A stretch of 64,000 bases of DNA, from assembly GCA_003255065.1 (NCBI GenBank), contig QAOA01006686.1, forward strand, positions 332,913 to 396,912, given 5' to 3'. Below are positions 34,490-46,035 of the stretch, one piece after another (positions within the stretch are counted from its first letter, which is position 1; each line of letters begins with the position of its first letter). The notes beneath the pieces were generated by a model. The model saw only the letters and a list, made by a program, of their open reading frames with translations, was not told where the DNA came from and made no database searches. The stretch is from Cercis canadensis. Lineage: Eukaryota; Streptophyta; Magnoliopsida; Fabales; Fabaceae. Made by a program: the position numbers and the translations under genes.

Positions 34490-36790
34490 CCTTGCAACAA
34501 TTCCACGTTCCAAAGGAGGCCTAAAGCAGAGGATGCTCAGTGGGGCTTATACAACTCCCATATCACGTGGACGGATTGGACAGTTGGACAGTTGGACTTC
34601 GTGCCCAGAATCCATTACTTTGTTTCAGCCCATAAAGAAAAGCCCATTATGTTGACTCTCAAGTCAAACCCCCAACTTATCATAATTAACAGACCAAAAA
34701 AAATATCACAAAATGAGTTACTAGTTAATTTAGATTGATAATCTTGTTCAATCAGAAGAGTAAATTTCAATGGATTTAATTTTGGTCAAAAAATTTTTTT
34801 AAATATTTTATAATAATTTTGTTGTCATATATAAAAACAAGTTAAAGTGATGTCAAAAACTTTAATTGTAGTACTTACTTTTCTATTTGATAGTGTATAT
34901 AAATTTACATTTGACAGTGAATTAAATTGAATCTCAAATTTTTTTTTTTAACTTAATTTCAAATTGCCCTTATAGTTTTGTTTCTTTTTCACTTTGTCAT
35001 TATATAGTTCAAAATATATCACTTTACATCTTGGGGTCAGTTATGGCATCACATAATATCTTTAAGCCTTTTCTTATTTTTTTCAATAGAAAAAACATGC
35101 ACCACGCATATATTAGCCAAAGAAATATATTCTCCTTTGATTAATTTTATTATATTATTGTGATTTTTAAGTTCCAATACCTCCTTGTATGATGGGCCAT
35201 AACTAAAGTGAATGTAAGAAGTTCATGGCTCCATTGTTATTAGGACCTAGAAACATAAGAATTGCAATAATTTAAGGACAATCACAAGGGAAGGAGTTCC
35301 TTTGAGTTGCATGTACATTAAACTTTTTTTTTTTATAAGAAAAAAATTAGACAAAAGAAGACTTAGAGATGTTATGTGACAACAAAAATTACCTCATGGG
35401 ACAAAGTGACACACATTGAATCCTGATATCGCAAATAAATAAATAAAATCCCAAACCACAAAGGAACAAATTATAATTTATGCTAAAAAATTATCATGCA
35501 AATATGATGTTGTATTTATTATAATATTGAAAAGAGACGGGAAAAGTTTCATGTGACTTATTTTAAATCACAATAGTACTAAGGGTTGGTACCAGAAATT
35601 AAAAATTTTATCCATCCTAATTTGTTTGGATGGAACAAAAATATACAAAATTGCTTTTTATACTCACGTTACACTTTTAATCAAGTTTATTTTTAATTAT
35701 TTTATTTATAAAGACATTACAAAATTAAAACAGCGGATAAGTTACATATTGGGTTTTTTTTTATTAATGATTAAAATTCAAGAACATATATATATATATA
35801 TATATATATTTGGTGTACAAAGATAACAAAGCAAAAAGACTAACTCCTAACAAAGCGACTATCAGCTGGCAGAGGCAATGACAGAGCAATTGGATTATTG
35901 GAGGCTTTTCCCAAATAACCATCTCAAAATCATTCATATTTACATGTGTCAAGTGTCAATGCTAAGTAGATATATAATAGACATAAGCTATGCATGTGGA
36001 AACCAATGAAATAAAAAAAAAATATATAATATATACAAAAATCTGAAAGTTGATATTTCGAATAAAGGTAAAAATTGTAGAGTTCATCATTTTATTTTCT
36101 TAAGAAATTTAAGAGAAAATTAATCAAAGCTATCATTGATTTTGAAAGATTTACTACTATAACGAGAAATCAAAGGAGGAGTCACTTTCTATATAAAAAA
36201 TATAAAATTATTCGGATAAAAAAAAATGATTTGCTTGTTTTTATCAGCTTAACCCACTCATCATGTAGATCCTCATTGCCGTAAAGGCTTCTTAAACACG
36301 AATATTAATAAAAGAAAAAGGCTTCTTAAACAAATGTTGAATAATCCATAATCATGTGCTTTTCAAACCCAGCCTCCTTTTTTTTTTTTTTCAATTTTGT
36401 AATTTTCTTTTTGTCTCCCTCCATCTTAAAAAGGTCGAGAGACAAATTTGACTCATTTCCCTCGCATCGCTCACCGTTCTATAAACGTAAAATATATAAT
36501 ATTTATTTTTCTATCTTGAGCGGTGATTCTAACGTGCACCATAGAATGAAGCCAACATGGGATCATGGGTTCTGTGCAATCAATGGATTCGGTAGAGGTG
36601 GGGGTAACACGTCCCGTGATTGACTCTCTTGGCCCTTATGCGGGACAATGACCCATCCTCACCGATCCCGACACGACATCGTTTTCCACGCTCCCTACAC
36701 CTCCGGCGTACATTAGCCGACACCTGTCCTCCCCCGCTGGTGGCCTTTTCTATTATTTGAGATAAAAAAAAAACCACCTCAAATTCCACA
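34490..36790. other. AT-rich intergenic DNA upstream of the IQD gene
   Basis: No credible coding exon is seen. It is mostly A/T with short homopolymers. The right end, from about 36580, is less AT-rich and contains the probable promoter of the IQD gene, with a GAGAGAGA tract at about 36798-36810 in the leader. Confidence 0.5.
35786..35809. repeat. (TA)n microsatellite
   Basis: An uninterrupted run of about twelve TA units in intergenic DNA. Confidence 0.95.
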
Positions 36791-36913
36791 GGGGGAAAGA
36801 GAGAGAGAGAAAGCTTCCTTACCTGTTCACTTAAAATCCTCTGAAAGCTGAACTTGGGTGAGAGTTTGGCATTTTAACTTGCTTGACTGATTGATGGATC
36901 AACGGCCAAAAAG
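36790..36913 (+). other. Probable 5' UTR exon of the IQD5-like gene
   Basis: A donor AAG|GTAACG stands at 36913/36914 and the matching acceptor CCCAG at 37764-37768 lies 34 bases before the start codon, implying a leader intron of 855 bases. The exon's 5' limit is a guess. It contains ATG 36894, which opens an upstream reading frame that crosses the junction. A leader intron is common in plant IQD genes. Confidence 0.55.
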
Positions 36914-37802
36914 GTAACGCCTACTTTTTCCTTTCTGATGATTCTGCTCAGTCTCTCTTCATAGAAGTTCAGGTGAATTGAGCTGCGATTCGTGATCTCT
37001 GGATCTGCACTGCTTTGGTGGCTACTCGGGCTCCTTTTGCTCTGAAGAATTTATCTCTCGTGCAGTATTTGAGATTGTCTTCCTTGGACATTGTCCTATC
37101 TTCGCTCCTCTCCCCTTCTTCTCCCTCCTCCTCTTCTGGGTGTTGCTTTAACGAGTGTATTCTCTTATAGCTAAAGCTATTAATTCGAGAAATTGACATT
37201 TTGGGTTTTAATAGTCATTAAATTGTAGTAAAACGACGATATTTATTTGGCGTTTTTATCAAACAATGAGTCAAAATGATATTAGCCTAAGAAGGGAAGT
37301 TATCAAATTGGTTATTTCCTATCTAATATTTTACATGCATAATCTCCATCATTATAAGATCTATCACTTGGACTCATTTTAGAAAGTGCACTTTCACCTA
37401 ATATGTAGCTACGGTTTTAGCCTGAATCCTTGTCCTACAGTGAATGCAACTTGAGTGATTCTGGAGTCCTGCATTAATTTTGTGTTTGCCCTACTGCTTG
37501 TGATTGCTTAAAACCCATGTTTTTAATAGCTATATTAGTAAACCAGTATCTATGAAATAAACCAAGAAATAAGACAAATCATAACAGATATAGACTAAGA
37601 AGGTTGAAGAGCCAGAGCTGGCATATAACTGAATTGCTTGGGAATAGTTGCTGTCTACTTTGTTTTTCCGACTGCTCCTAGTTCAATACACTTCCTTTCT
37701 GCTAGGTAAGGTTTTGTAGAATAACCGCTGCTTTTGCACTGACTTGGCCAAAAAAATTCCACTCCCAGGTTTGTGCTTGGTTGAGATGGACTGAATGACA
37801 CT

Positions 37803-40800
37803 ATGGGTGCCTCAGTGAAGTGGATTAAAGCATTGGTTGGTCTGAAGAAATCAGACAAGTCAGAGTCTTCGGAAAAGGGCGGAAATGTGAGTATTAGCTC
37901 TTCCGCTCTACTCTCTTACATTGTTTCTGATGCCTTTCTTACTGAGTTTTAATATTTAATCATTTTCTGGTGGCAAACATGGCTATGACATATGGTGCTT
38001 TTGGCTGAAGTGGTTGTATTTGATTTTTATTGAGAATTTCCGGAAACTGCCTTCTATTCTCCCTTTTCACCTCCCATGATAAATTGCTTGAGGAATTTTT
38101 TGCATTTGGCACATAAAGTAATTGAGCATGTTAAATCTAAAACACTATATGTTACACAGTATCAAAAATACCTTACATAACTTTGGGTTTATCAATAATC
38201 AGAGGACTGGTAAGTTTCGGCATCGGAGGAAACATTCTGTTGAAATTGACAACACTAAACTCGAAAATGTGTTTGATCATGATGCTGCTGCACCTATTGG
38301 AGATGAAAATGCCCGTTCAAACCTTGATGCCCATTACTCACCTTCAACTTCCCAACAAGCACAGGATGCTGCGCATAATCATCAAATTGTGAGGGAGGAA
38401 TGGGCTGCAACACACATTCAAACAGCATTTCGAGGATTTTTGGTAAATACTCCATATCATTTCTTGCTTGTTTTATCAGAGTTGTTGTGTTAATTGTTTT
38501 CCCCCCCCCTATTTCAATGTGATTGGAGGGCAGTATTAATATAGTAACATTTTATTCTTTTTTCTTTTAGTCTTTATACTTCAGGAGGCTATCTTTGTCT
38601 CGGTTTTGTATTCCTTCCCTTCCTTTCCATAAATATGTTCTTTTTCTTATCATTCTTCAATCTATTATTACAGTTGAAAAGTTTATACAGTTCGATGATA
38701 AACCCTTCAACAGTTCTTGTGATTTTGGGCTCCAAGAAACTTGTTTCTAGTCCAATAGACAAGTAAGCTAAGAAGCATGGCTGTTCCTTTTCTTACTGGA
38801 AACCCCTGGAAAAAATAGTATATCCACATCACAGATCAATCCACAAACAGAACCCACTCTAATCACCTATTCAAAATAGAGTAACTTGATAAAGATTTCC
38901 CATGCAGCAATGCCCTTTCATTATCCCTTTCCATGCGGTTTCTTATCTGATTTGGTAGCCCAATCTTCAGTTCTGCTTCTTGTTTAAGTGCAAAATTTTC
39001 TTTATTTCAGGTCTTGGAAAGGCCGCCCCTTCTGCTTCCTGTTTTGGTGCCTTTGTTGACAAAGTTTTCTTCTATTTTATCTTGTTTAGCTGTGTGCTAC
39101 CACAAATTGGGTTACTTTTTCATTTCTAAGTGAAAATAATACTACATAGTATTAAATTAGGGCACCTTTTAGATATAAGTTCTTAAACTCACGCATTAAT
39201 TTAATGTTCTACTCAAAAGAGTACCCACCTCTGTCAGAACTTTCAAGAGACTATTACCCTAAGCATGGTTACATGCTTATATTCTTTAATTATGCCTTGA
39301 CTTTAGATCAGTGAGAAATTAAATTTTGCTTGGAAGAATCAGGGACTATAGTGGTTGACCAAAATGATTTTTGTCTAACCCTAGGATGTTATGTTCTGTA
39401 GTAAGCATTTAATTTGGTTTAAGCTTTATCTTCAGGATGCAGTTTGTGTCTATATGGTTTGTTTACTTCTGTATTTATTCTGATGAAAACGCTTTATGTA
39501 CTAGGCCAGAAGAGCACTCCGAGCTTTGAAAGGATTGGTAAGACTTCAGGCACTTGTGAGAGGCCATGCTGTGAGAAAACAAGCTGCAATAACGCTTCGT
39601 TGCATGCAAGCTTTGGTGAGAGTTCAGGCTCGTGTTCGGGCAAGACGTGTTCGCTTGGCATTAGAGAGTCAAACAGCACAACAGAGACTTCAGCAACAGC
39701 TAGCAAATGAAGCTCGTGTCCGAGAAATAGAAGTAAGCAGCATTAGATGTTTCCAACTAGATTCTGTATATAACTAATTAATCCCAGTGTAATCTTGCTT
39801 TGTTAAAATGATTTATCTTCATCTTTCATTCTTCTTTTCCCTGTTTTGTTATCAAGTTGCCTGCGGGATATTATAGAAAAACTGTGTTTATGCATTTAAG
39901 ATAGTCCTTTGACGGTAAGATTGGGAAGCAGAACCTACCTTATCTCTTCTAACTCTTCACCAATTCAGAGTAGAGTCAAGTCGTGATTTTTTTTGGGTAC
40001 ATAGTTTATAGGTTTTTCGATCCAATTGTTTGCTGGCATTTTCTGTTCATTCTTTTATTCTATATTTATTTTTTATCCTCGAATTTATGAAATTCTTTGT
40101 GACTATCTGCTGTCTTTTCCATATTTGTCAATTAGTCTGTTGGTAATTAACAGAAAATAATGTTTACGTAGCAGGACAGGATAACAAACTATTAGATTTA
40201 GCTCTAACTGCTTACTGCGGTGTGACAGTTTGTATCTCCCTGAGACATGTCTGATGGGAACACTAGGAGAAGAAACATATACTTGGACCTGAGAAAAAAT
40301 GGAAATTGGCAAAAGATATGCAGTTGAGTCTGGACTCTGGACAGTATAGTTCAGAGACATTTACGGAGGAGATTTTGGGATCCTGGGAATTACGGGACAT
40401 CACTGAGACAGCTAACTGGAGATAATGCTAGCAAGACCAGAAATTAAGAAGAAAGAGAAAGTGTTAGACTTGGAGAACTGCTCTTCAAATCATAAACACC
40501 TTCCACAATTTTCTGATTAGGAAGCCTATTAAGAGGCATTACAAAATAATAAACATGAACTTCAAAGGCTGAGACCCATCCTGAATCCCATTGTAATGAT
40601 ACATGGAGTCCCAAAGCATGTGAGGAGTGTTTTATAGTTTCCTTAATTTTCTGACAAAACCTAGCAAAAGTTTGAAGAAACAGAAAGAAGAAAGAAAAAA
40701 GGGACGAGAAAGGATCTATCATGTCCAAAACTAACAAACTAATACAAAGTTCTATGCCAAACAGTGTACTGTTCAATTGGTTTTAAATACAACTACGCTC

Positions 40801-43511
40801 TACTTTTGGACCTAGTAGCAGATCAACTCCATTTGTGCTAAGAATGTTTTCAAGATGGTAATTCCATGAAGAACTGTATTTGGAAAATGCTATAAGTTAG
40901 TGCTTGGTATGATATAACATAATCATATTGCAATTGTCTTCTCAATATCTGTTTAATGCAGCCTTGCTACTTAATAAAAAGAACTTAGATTTTGTTTTAT
41001 GTCATACATGTGTGATACAGGAAGGTTGGTGTGACAGTGTGGGATCTGTTGAAGAAATTCAAGCCAAATTGTTAAAGAGACAGGAAGCTGCAGCTAAACG
41101 CGAGAGAGCCATGGCTTATGCTCTGGCTCATCAGGTAAAGTTACAAAAGAATCTTGTTGAGTTATGGGGGTAGGAATAATATCTTAAGCAATCTTTCTGA
41201 AACTTGCATGGCCTGCATGATTAGGAATATCTGATAGGTGTAAAACGGGTTTCCATTTCCATATACATGTAAGCAGACATGGATATATTATTATTATTAT
41301 AGTTGTAAAAGTTGTATACTTGAAATTAGTTATACCTACCCACATAATAAGATAAGATTACTTGATGTTATAGATAGGTAGGAAATTCCTAGAAGTAAAA
41401 TGTTCGTAGGACTTGCTGCCACTACAAATATTGTAATTCTTGCACCTAAGTTTAAGAATTTCCATAGCACTGTATGGTGTAGCTTCACAGCTACTGTATC
41501 CATTTTCATGCTTCACCAATATTTCATTCAAACTCAGTCTTGTACTTTTAAATAGCTTAGTTATTCTCTTCTCATGTAAATAGTATATGGTGTAAGCTAT
41601 GCACACTATTATACGGAGTTCTTGTTGGCACGGCCAAAGAATATAGAAATGAGATGCTATAGAAGGGAGCTCTTGTTTCCTGTATTTTTAATGGCTGTCC
41701 CTCCGCATACATTGTTGTTTTCATGTAAAATAATTTATGTTGCAACAGATTTACCTGTTGGATTTGCAGTTGTCTGCTCTTATTTTTCCTACCAAGTAGT
41801 TTGCTCATCTCTGAATTAGAGCTGTTTGATAAAGGATGCTATGCTACAACTAGATCCCTTCCTGATCCAAATTCTTGTCCATTGCTTAAGAATTGGCTTG
41901 TCAATATGGAGATGCATTTTTTACTTGTGGTAATTCGGGGTACCTCTGGTTTGGTTAGCCATCACAGAAAAGCATGAAATTGTGTCAGTATCTTGCATAG
42001 GGGTATGATGCTTGTAATTTTAATATACGGGCATACACGTTGATTTCCCAATATGTCTTTCTACGTGCTTAATGACTCATATTTTGTTTTTGTTTTTATT
42101 CATGGAAGTCTGTAATAATGACATTGAAGGGTGACTAATTGGAATTGAAGATGACATTTTGTCAAACTTAATAATGAATTTGTTTTCCCTGAGAGTAGTT
42201 ATCTTTCCCCTCCACCCAACCCCCCCGCCCCTTTTCTCAATTGTGACATCTTTTCAGTCCGCAAGCTTATGTATAAGATTTCTTTATCTTTCCAGTGGCA
42301 GGCGGGATCAAGACAGCAGGCTGCTCCCTCTGGGTTTGAACCAGATAAAAGCAGCTGGGGTTGGAATTGGTTGGAAAGATGGATGGCTGTCCGTCCTTGG
42401 GAGAATCGCTTTCTTGACATTAATTTGAGGGATGGAGTGATGGTACATGAAGATGGAGAAGTGGAGGGTAAAAATGGAACCAAATCTCAGTTAAGATCTG
42501 CTAGCAAGAAACCAATAACATCAAATATGCATCCAAACCTTGCAACTCAGAAAACTGGTCCCTCTCTTTCTGATGGCTGTGATTCTTCACCTAGTAAGTC
42601 AGCAGGTTTGCTAGAAGCTTCAAACACACAGTTGGTTAAGCCAAAGTCTAAAGCAAATGCCGAAAATTCTATTGAAGAAACCAACTCAAGACCTGGAATT
42701 GGGTCAAGATCTCACAGTAATCCGAAGGAGAGAACCACACAAGCAGATAAACAAGCCAAAAAACGATTATCTCTGCCTAACAATGGTGAGTTTGTTCTTT
42801 GTCCCTTTTCTTTTTTCCTGTACATTGGGGGCTGAATTACCAAATATATGGGATATGGGTCATATATCCACCTCAAGAGGCTTGTAGCTCAGCGGTGTAG
42901 GTTAATGGGTAAGCAGCCTGTAGGGTGTAGCATCCCTGTTGGATGATTAACCATGAACCATCTATGGTTATATGAATACCTGTCTCTGCTATACACTTAG
43001 AGGTGAAGGTACTCCCATTTCGCTGTACCCACCGTAGGTCGAGTTCAGACGTTTCTTAGTCAATTCTCCAACATGTCACCGTCAGAAATCAGGTTATCTC
43101 TTCACCCGAAGATGCATGGGAAAGTTGCTTGATGTGGAATGTGATCACTGATATTTTCTAAACCCCCTTTGCTAAACTTTACGTGCCTTCTTGTAAGAAT
43201 CAATTCACAAATGATAACGTTTCTATATTTCTGAAATACTCTTGAAGATAAAATATTGTGATAAGCAATATGATGATATTGCTAAATGTTGTTGAATGGT
43301 TGTGTTAGAACAGAATCAGCCATTCTTAAGTTTATTTGTTTTATCTGTTTGACCAGGGAGTGGTCCGGGGTCTCAAACAGCCAGAAATCCCTCTAGAACT
43401 AACATCAAGGGAACGCTGAGCACACAAAAGCCTCTTAGGGATAAAGCAAAGCTCAATGGAAAAGGGGATGTAAATCCTACAAAACCTGTATCACAGCCCA
43501 CGGATGTGTAG
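37803..43511 (+). CDS. IQD5: IQ67-domain calmodulin-binding scaffold protein, IQD5-like
   Basis: Six coding exons (37803-37886, 38203-38442, 39505-39732, 41021-41134, 42296-42785, 43357-43511) join in phase to 436 aa. The N-terminus [20 protein letters not shown] is typical of IQD5-type proteins. The IQ67 domain spans about residues 90-160, with IQTAFRGF and then [14 protein letters not shown] and [11 protein letters not shown] repeats. It is split by the phase-0 intron after FRGFL (residue 108) that marks the family. A second conserved block follows ([20 protein letters not shown] and [19 protein letters not shown]). The C-terminus is Ser/Lys-rich, basic and disordered. IQD proteins bind calmodulin and recruit it to microtubules, plasma membrane or nucleus; Arabidopsis IQD5 acts at cortical microtubules. 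The start has A at -3 and G at +4. Three short upstream ORFs precede it. Confidence 0.93.
42878..43060 (+). mobile_element. Possible tRNA-derived SINE in intron 6 of the IQD5-like gene
   Basis: The sequence TTGTAGCTCAGCGGTGTAGG at about 42881 matches a tRNA box A (TAGCTCAGCGG). About 150 bases on, GGTCGAGTTCAGA resembles a shuffled box B. The stretch is noticeably less AT-rich than the surrounding intron. Box spacing is much longer than in a tRNA, and I see no clear target duplication or tail, so this is tentative. Confidence 0.35.
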
Positions 43512-44928
43512 CATTTAGAATCCTACGCAAGAGAAATTACTCAGTCCTCCATTGAGATCCTGCAGTTTGTCTGTCTGTACATATAATGCCAAGCATTGAG
43601 GGCATGCATTCAATCACGAAGACACTGATTTGGTTTTACACGAGATTGGCTTTGGATTATCATGGGAATAAGATTTTCTGGGTTGACACGTGTCTCTTGT
43701 AATTATGCATATTTACTGTTGTCGGTTATGTGATAATGCGGTATTACATTCAAATGTATAACTTTCAGATCAGAGTGCGATTTCCTTCCATTCCATTCCA
43801 TTTTATTGCTATTGCCAGGTATTCTTTTCTTATTCTCTGTTGTTAGATACTGTGTACTTCTTAGGTTAATGAAATTATCATGAATCTAGGGAGGAGATTC
43901 AAAATTTGATTATTTCCTTATTTATGGGGATGTGTTTAAGTTTCATAACATTCATAAGAATCAATCGCAAATAAAGTCAATAAACATCCAATAAAATTCT
44001 TTAAATTCATCAAATTACTAAAACATTTGTTATAAAACTCTGAGGTGTCATAAGGTAGTAGATCCACAAATGCAACGACAAAGCTTTCACATTTTAGATT
44101 TTAAACAACGGATCTGGGCTGGAATATCCCAGATCATTCCAAAGTATAGTCACGCAATGCCAGTTAGCATTTACTATCCTGTAAAAGTGTATTAACTGTG
44201 TAATTTTATTAGGAATCATATATTCTACTTATTATCATTAACATTGTTATTGGGGTTATTGTAACTTGTTAACAACGGCCATTTAATGTTGTTAATACTA
44301 TGTTTATCATGGATACCATGCGTTTATCCATTTTAATGCGCAAACGCCGTTTATTTGAGGCACCGGTCCGTAACATAGACTCCAGGGTTACGCCGTTACA
44401 TATAACGGCCAAAGTTACAACCAACTACCTGACGTCATTCGGTGATCCTGTCCCCATCACACCCTTACCAATTTCACCTCCCACGCCCCTCTTTCCCTCT
44501 AACAAGAAGTCTTCAACTCTCAAGTCTCTATAGAGCCCTCTTTTTCTCCTCTTCTTCTTCTTCTTCTCAGTTCAGTGCTCGGGTAAGAAACAATAACAAA
44601 AACCTCAACCTCACTCTCTATCTGAACTCTTTCCATTTCCCTCCTCATCTCATCGGAAGGAACCCTAACCCAGCAAAATTTCCACCCAATTACCCTTCAC
44701 TTTCCCTCCCCAAAATCCAAAGATTGATTTTTTCCAACGGGTTTTCACAATTCCAGACCCTTGTGGTGACACTCAGTTCGATACTAGCTTCCCAAATCCA
44801 AATTCCCCGCACTTGCTTTCACAATTCCAGACCATTCATCATTCCACACTGTGTCCCCACGAGTTTCCCACGCTTTCTTGTCGATTTTCCCTCAATTTCT
44901 ATCCTCCCTGAGAATTGCTCCGACTTCA
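43512..44928. other. Intergenic region and 5' leader of the glycosyltransferase gene
   Basis: The 3' UTR of the IQD5-like gene occupies the left end. The right end, from about 44440, is rich in C and T, as expected for a plant 5' UTR, and contains short frames (for example from 44442) that are by-products of this composition. I see nothing else organised. Confidence 0.5.
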
Positions 44929-46035
44929 ATGTTCTCAACCCCATTCGTGCTCGCCTTCTCTCTTCTTCTTTCTCTTCCAATCCTCTTCTTCCTGGCCCCT
45001 CGTATTCTCCCACCTCGCCACACCTCTGTCCCCATTTCCCTCGACGACGAGCTCGATGATCTCTCTCTCTTCAATCGCGCCGCTTCACAATCCTCCTCCA
45101 ATCCAAACATTCCCTCCAGAGTCTCCCACCTTTCTTCGTCCAAGAACCCAAAGCTCAAGATCGCGTTCCTCTTCCTCACAAACTCCGACCTCCATTTCGC
45201 CCCTCTCTGGGATCGCTTCTTCCAAGGCAGCCCCACCAATTTGTACAACATTTATGTCCATGCTGATCCCGCGGTGAACGTCACGCGCCCCACCACGGGC
45301 GTTTTCCAAGGACGATTCATCGCCGCTAAGCGAACCTACCGTGCCTCTCCCACTCTCATCTCCGCCACGCGCCGGTTACTCGCCACTGCTCTCCTTGACG
45401 ACCCCGCCAATGCATACTTTGCTGTCCTCTCCCAGTTCTGTGTCCCTCTTCATTCTTTCAAATATGTGTATCGTTCCCTCTTCGTATCCCCATCCTTCGA
45501 TTTAACCTCCCCTGAATCTGATCCCGAGTTGTCTCGTTTGGGTATCCGGGTAAGGTACAAGAGCTTCATCGAGATAATCTTCAATGGGCCTAGGCTTTGG
45601 AAACGATACGTTGCCAGAGGTAGATATACGATGATGCCAGATGTTCCCTTTGAGAAATTCCGTGTGGGATCTCAGTTTTTCACGCTGACTCGACGGCACG
45701 CATTGGTGGTGATCAAAGATCGAAGCTTGTGGAGAAAATTCAAGATGCCCTGTTACAGAGAGGACGAATGCTATCCAGAAGAACATTATTTCCCCACTTT
45801 GTTATCAATGGCGGATCTGGATGGTTGCACAAAGTACACGCTAACACGGGTCAATTGGACGGGTACAACGAATGGTCATCCCTATACGTATCGGCCTGCA
45901 GAAGTATCCCCAGAGCTGATTCATCGACTAAGGGAATCAAATTACTCAGAATCTTATTTGTTTGCTCGTAAATTCACCCCTGATTGCTTGCAACCATTAA
46001 TGCGGATAGCTAAATCGGTCATTTTCAGGGATTGA
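44929..46035 (+). CDS. Core-2/I-branching GlcNAc-transferase-like protein (GT14/DUF266)
   Basis: A single exon of 368 aa from the chosen Met (MFSTPFVLAFSLLLSLPILF), which places a type II membrane anchor at residues 5-25, as expected for a Golgi glycosyltransferase. The frame is open upstream to an ATG at 44851, which would add 26 residues before the anchor. Family motifs: KIAFLFLTNSDLHFAPLWDR, LYNIYVHADP, AYFAVLSQFCVPLHSF, SQFFTLTRRHALVVIKD, CYREDECYPEEHYFPTLLSM and NGHPYTYRPAEVS. The plant family is related to animal beta-1,6-N-acetylglucosaminyltransferases, but most plant members have no proven substrate; a role on wall proteoglycans is often suggested. From memory it resembles At5g22070, the neighbour of Arabidopsis J2. 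Confidence 0.9.
   Translation: MFSTPFVLAFSLLLSLPILFFLAPRILPPRHTSVPISLDDELDDLSLFNRAASQSSSNPNIPSRVSHLSSSKNPKLKIAFLFLTNSDLHFAPLWDRFFQGSPTNLYNIYVHADPAVNVTRPTTGVFQGRFIAAKRTYRASPTLISATRRLLATALLDDPANAYFAVLSQFCVPLHSFKYVYRSLFVSPSFDLTSPESDPELSRLGIRVRYKSFIEIIFNGPRLWKRYVARGRYTMMPDVPFEKFRVGSQFFTLTRRHALVVIKDRSLWRKFKMPCYREDECYPEEHYFPTLLSMADLDGCTKYTLTRVNWTGTTNGHPYTYRPAEVSPELIHRLRESNYSESYLFARKFTPDCLQPLMRIAKSVIFRD

Noticed and set aside
40444..40776. 110-codon minus-strand frame in an intron of the IQD5-like gene
   Set aside because: No recognisable domain, and it lies antisense inside a well-supported intron.
44442..45059. 205-codon frame overlapping the glycosyltransferase start
   Set aside because: It is in a different frame from the clear GT14-like protein, is Ser/Pro/Leu low-complexity, and arises from the C/T-rich leader.
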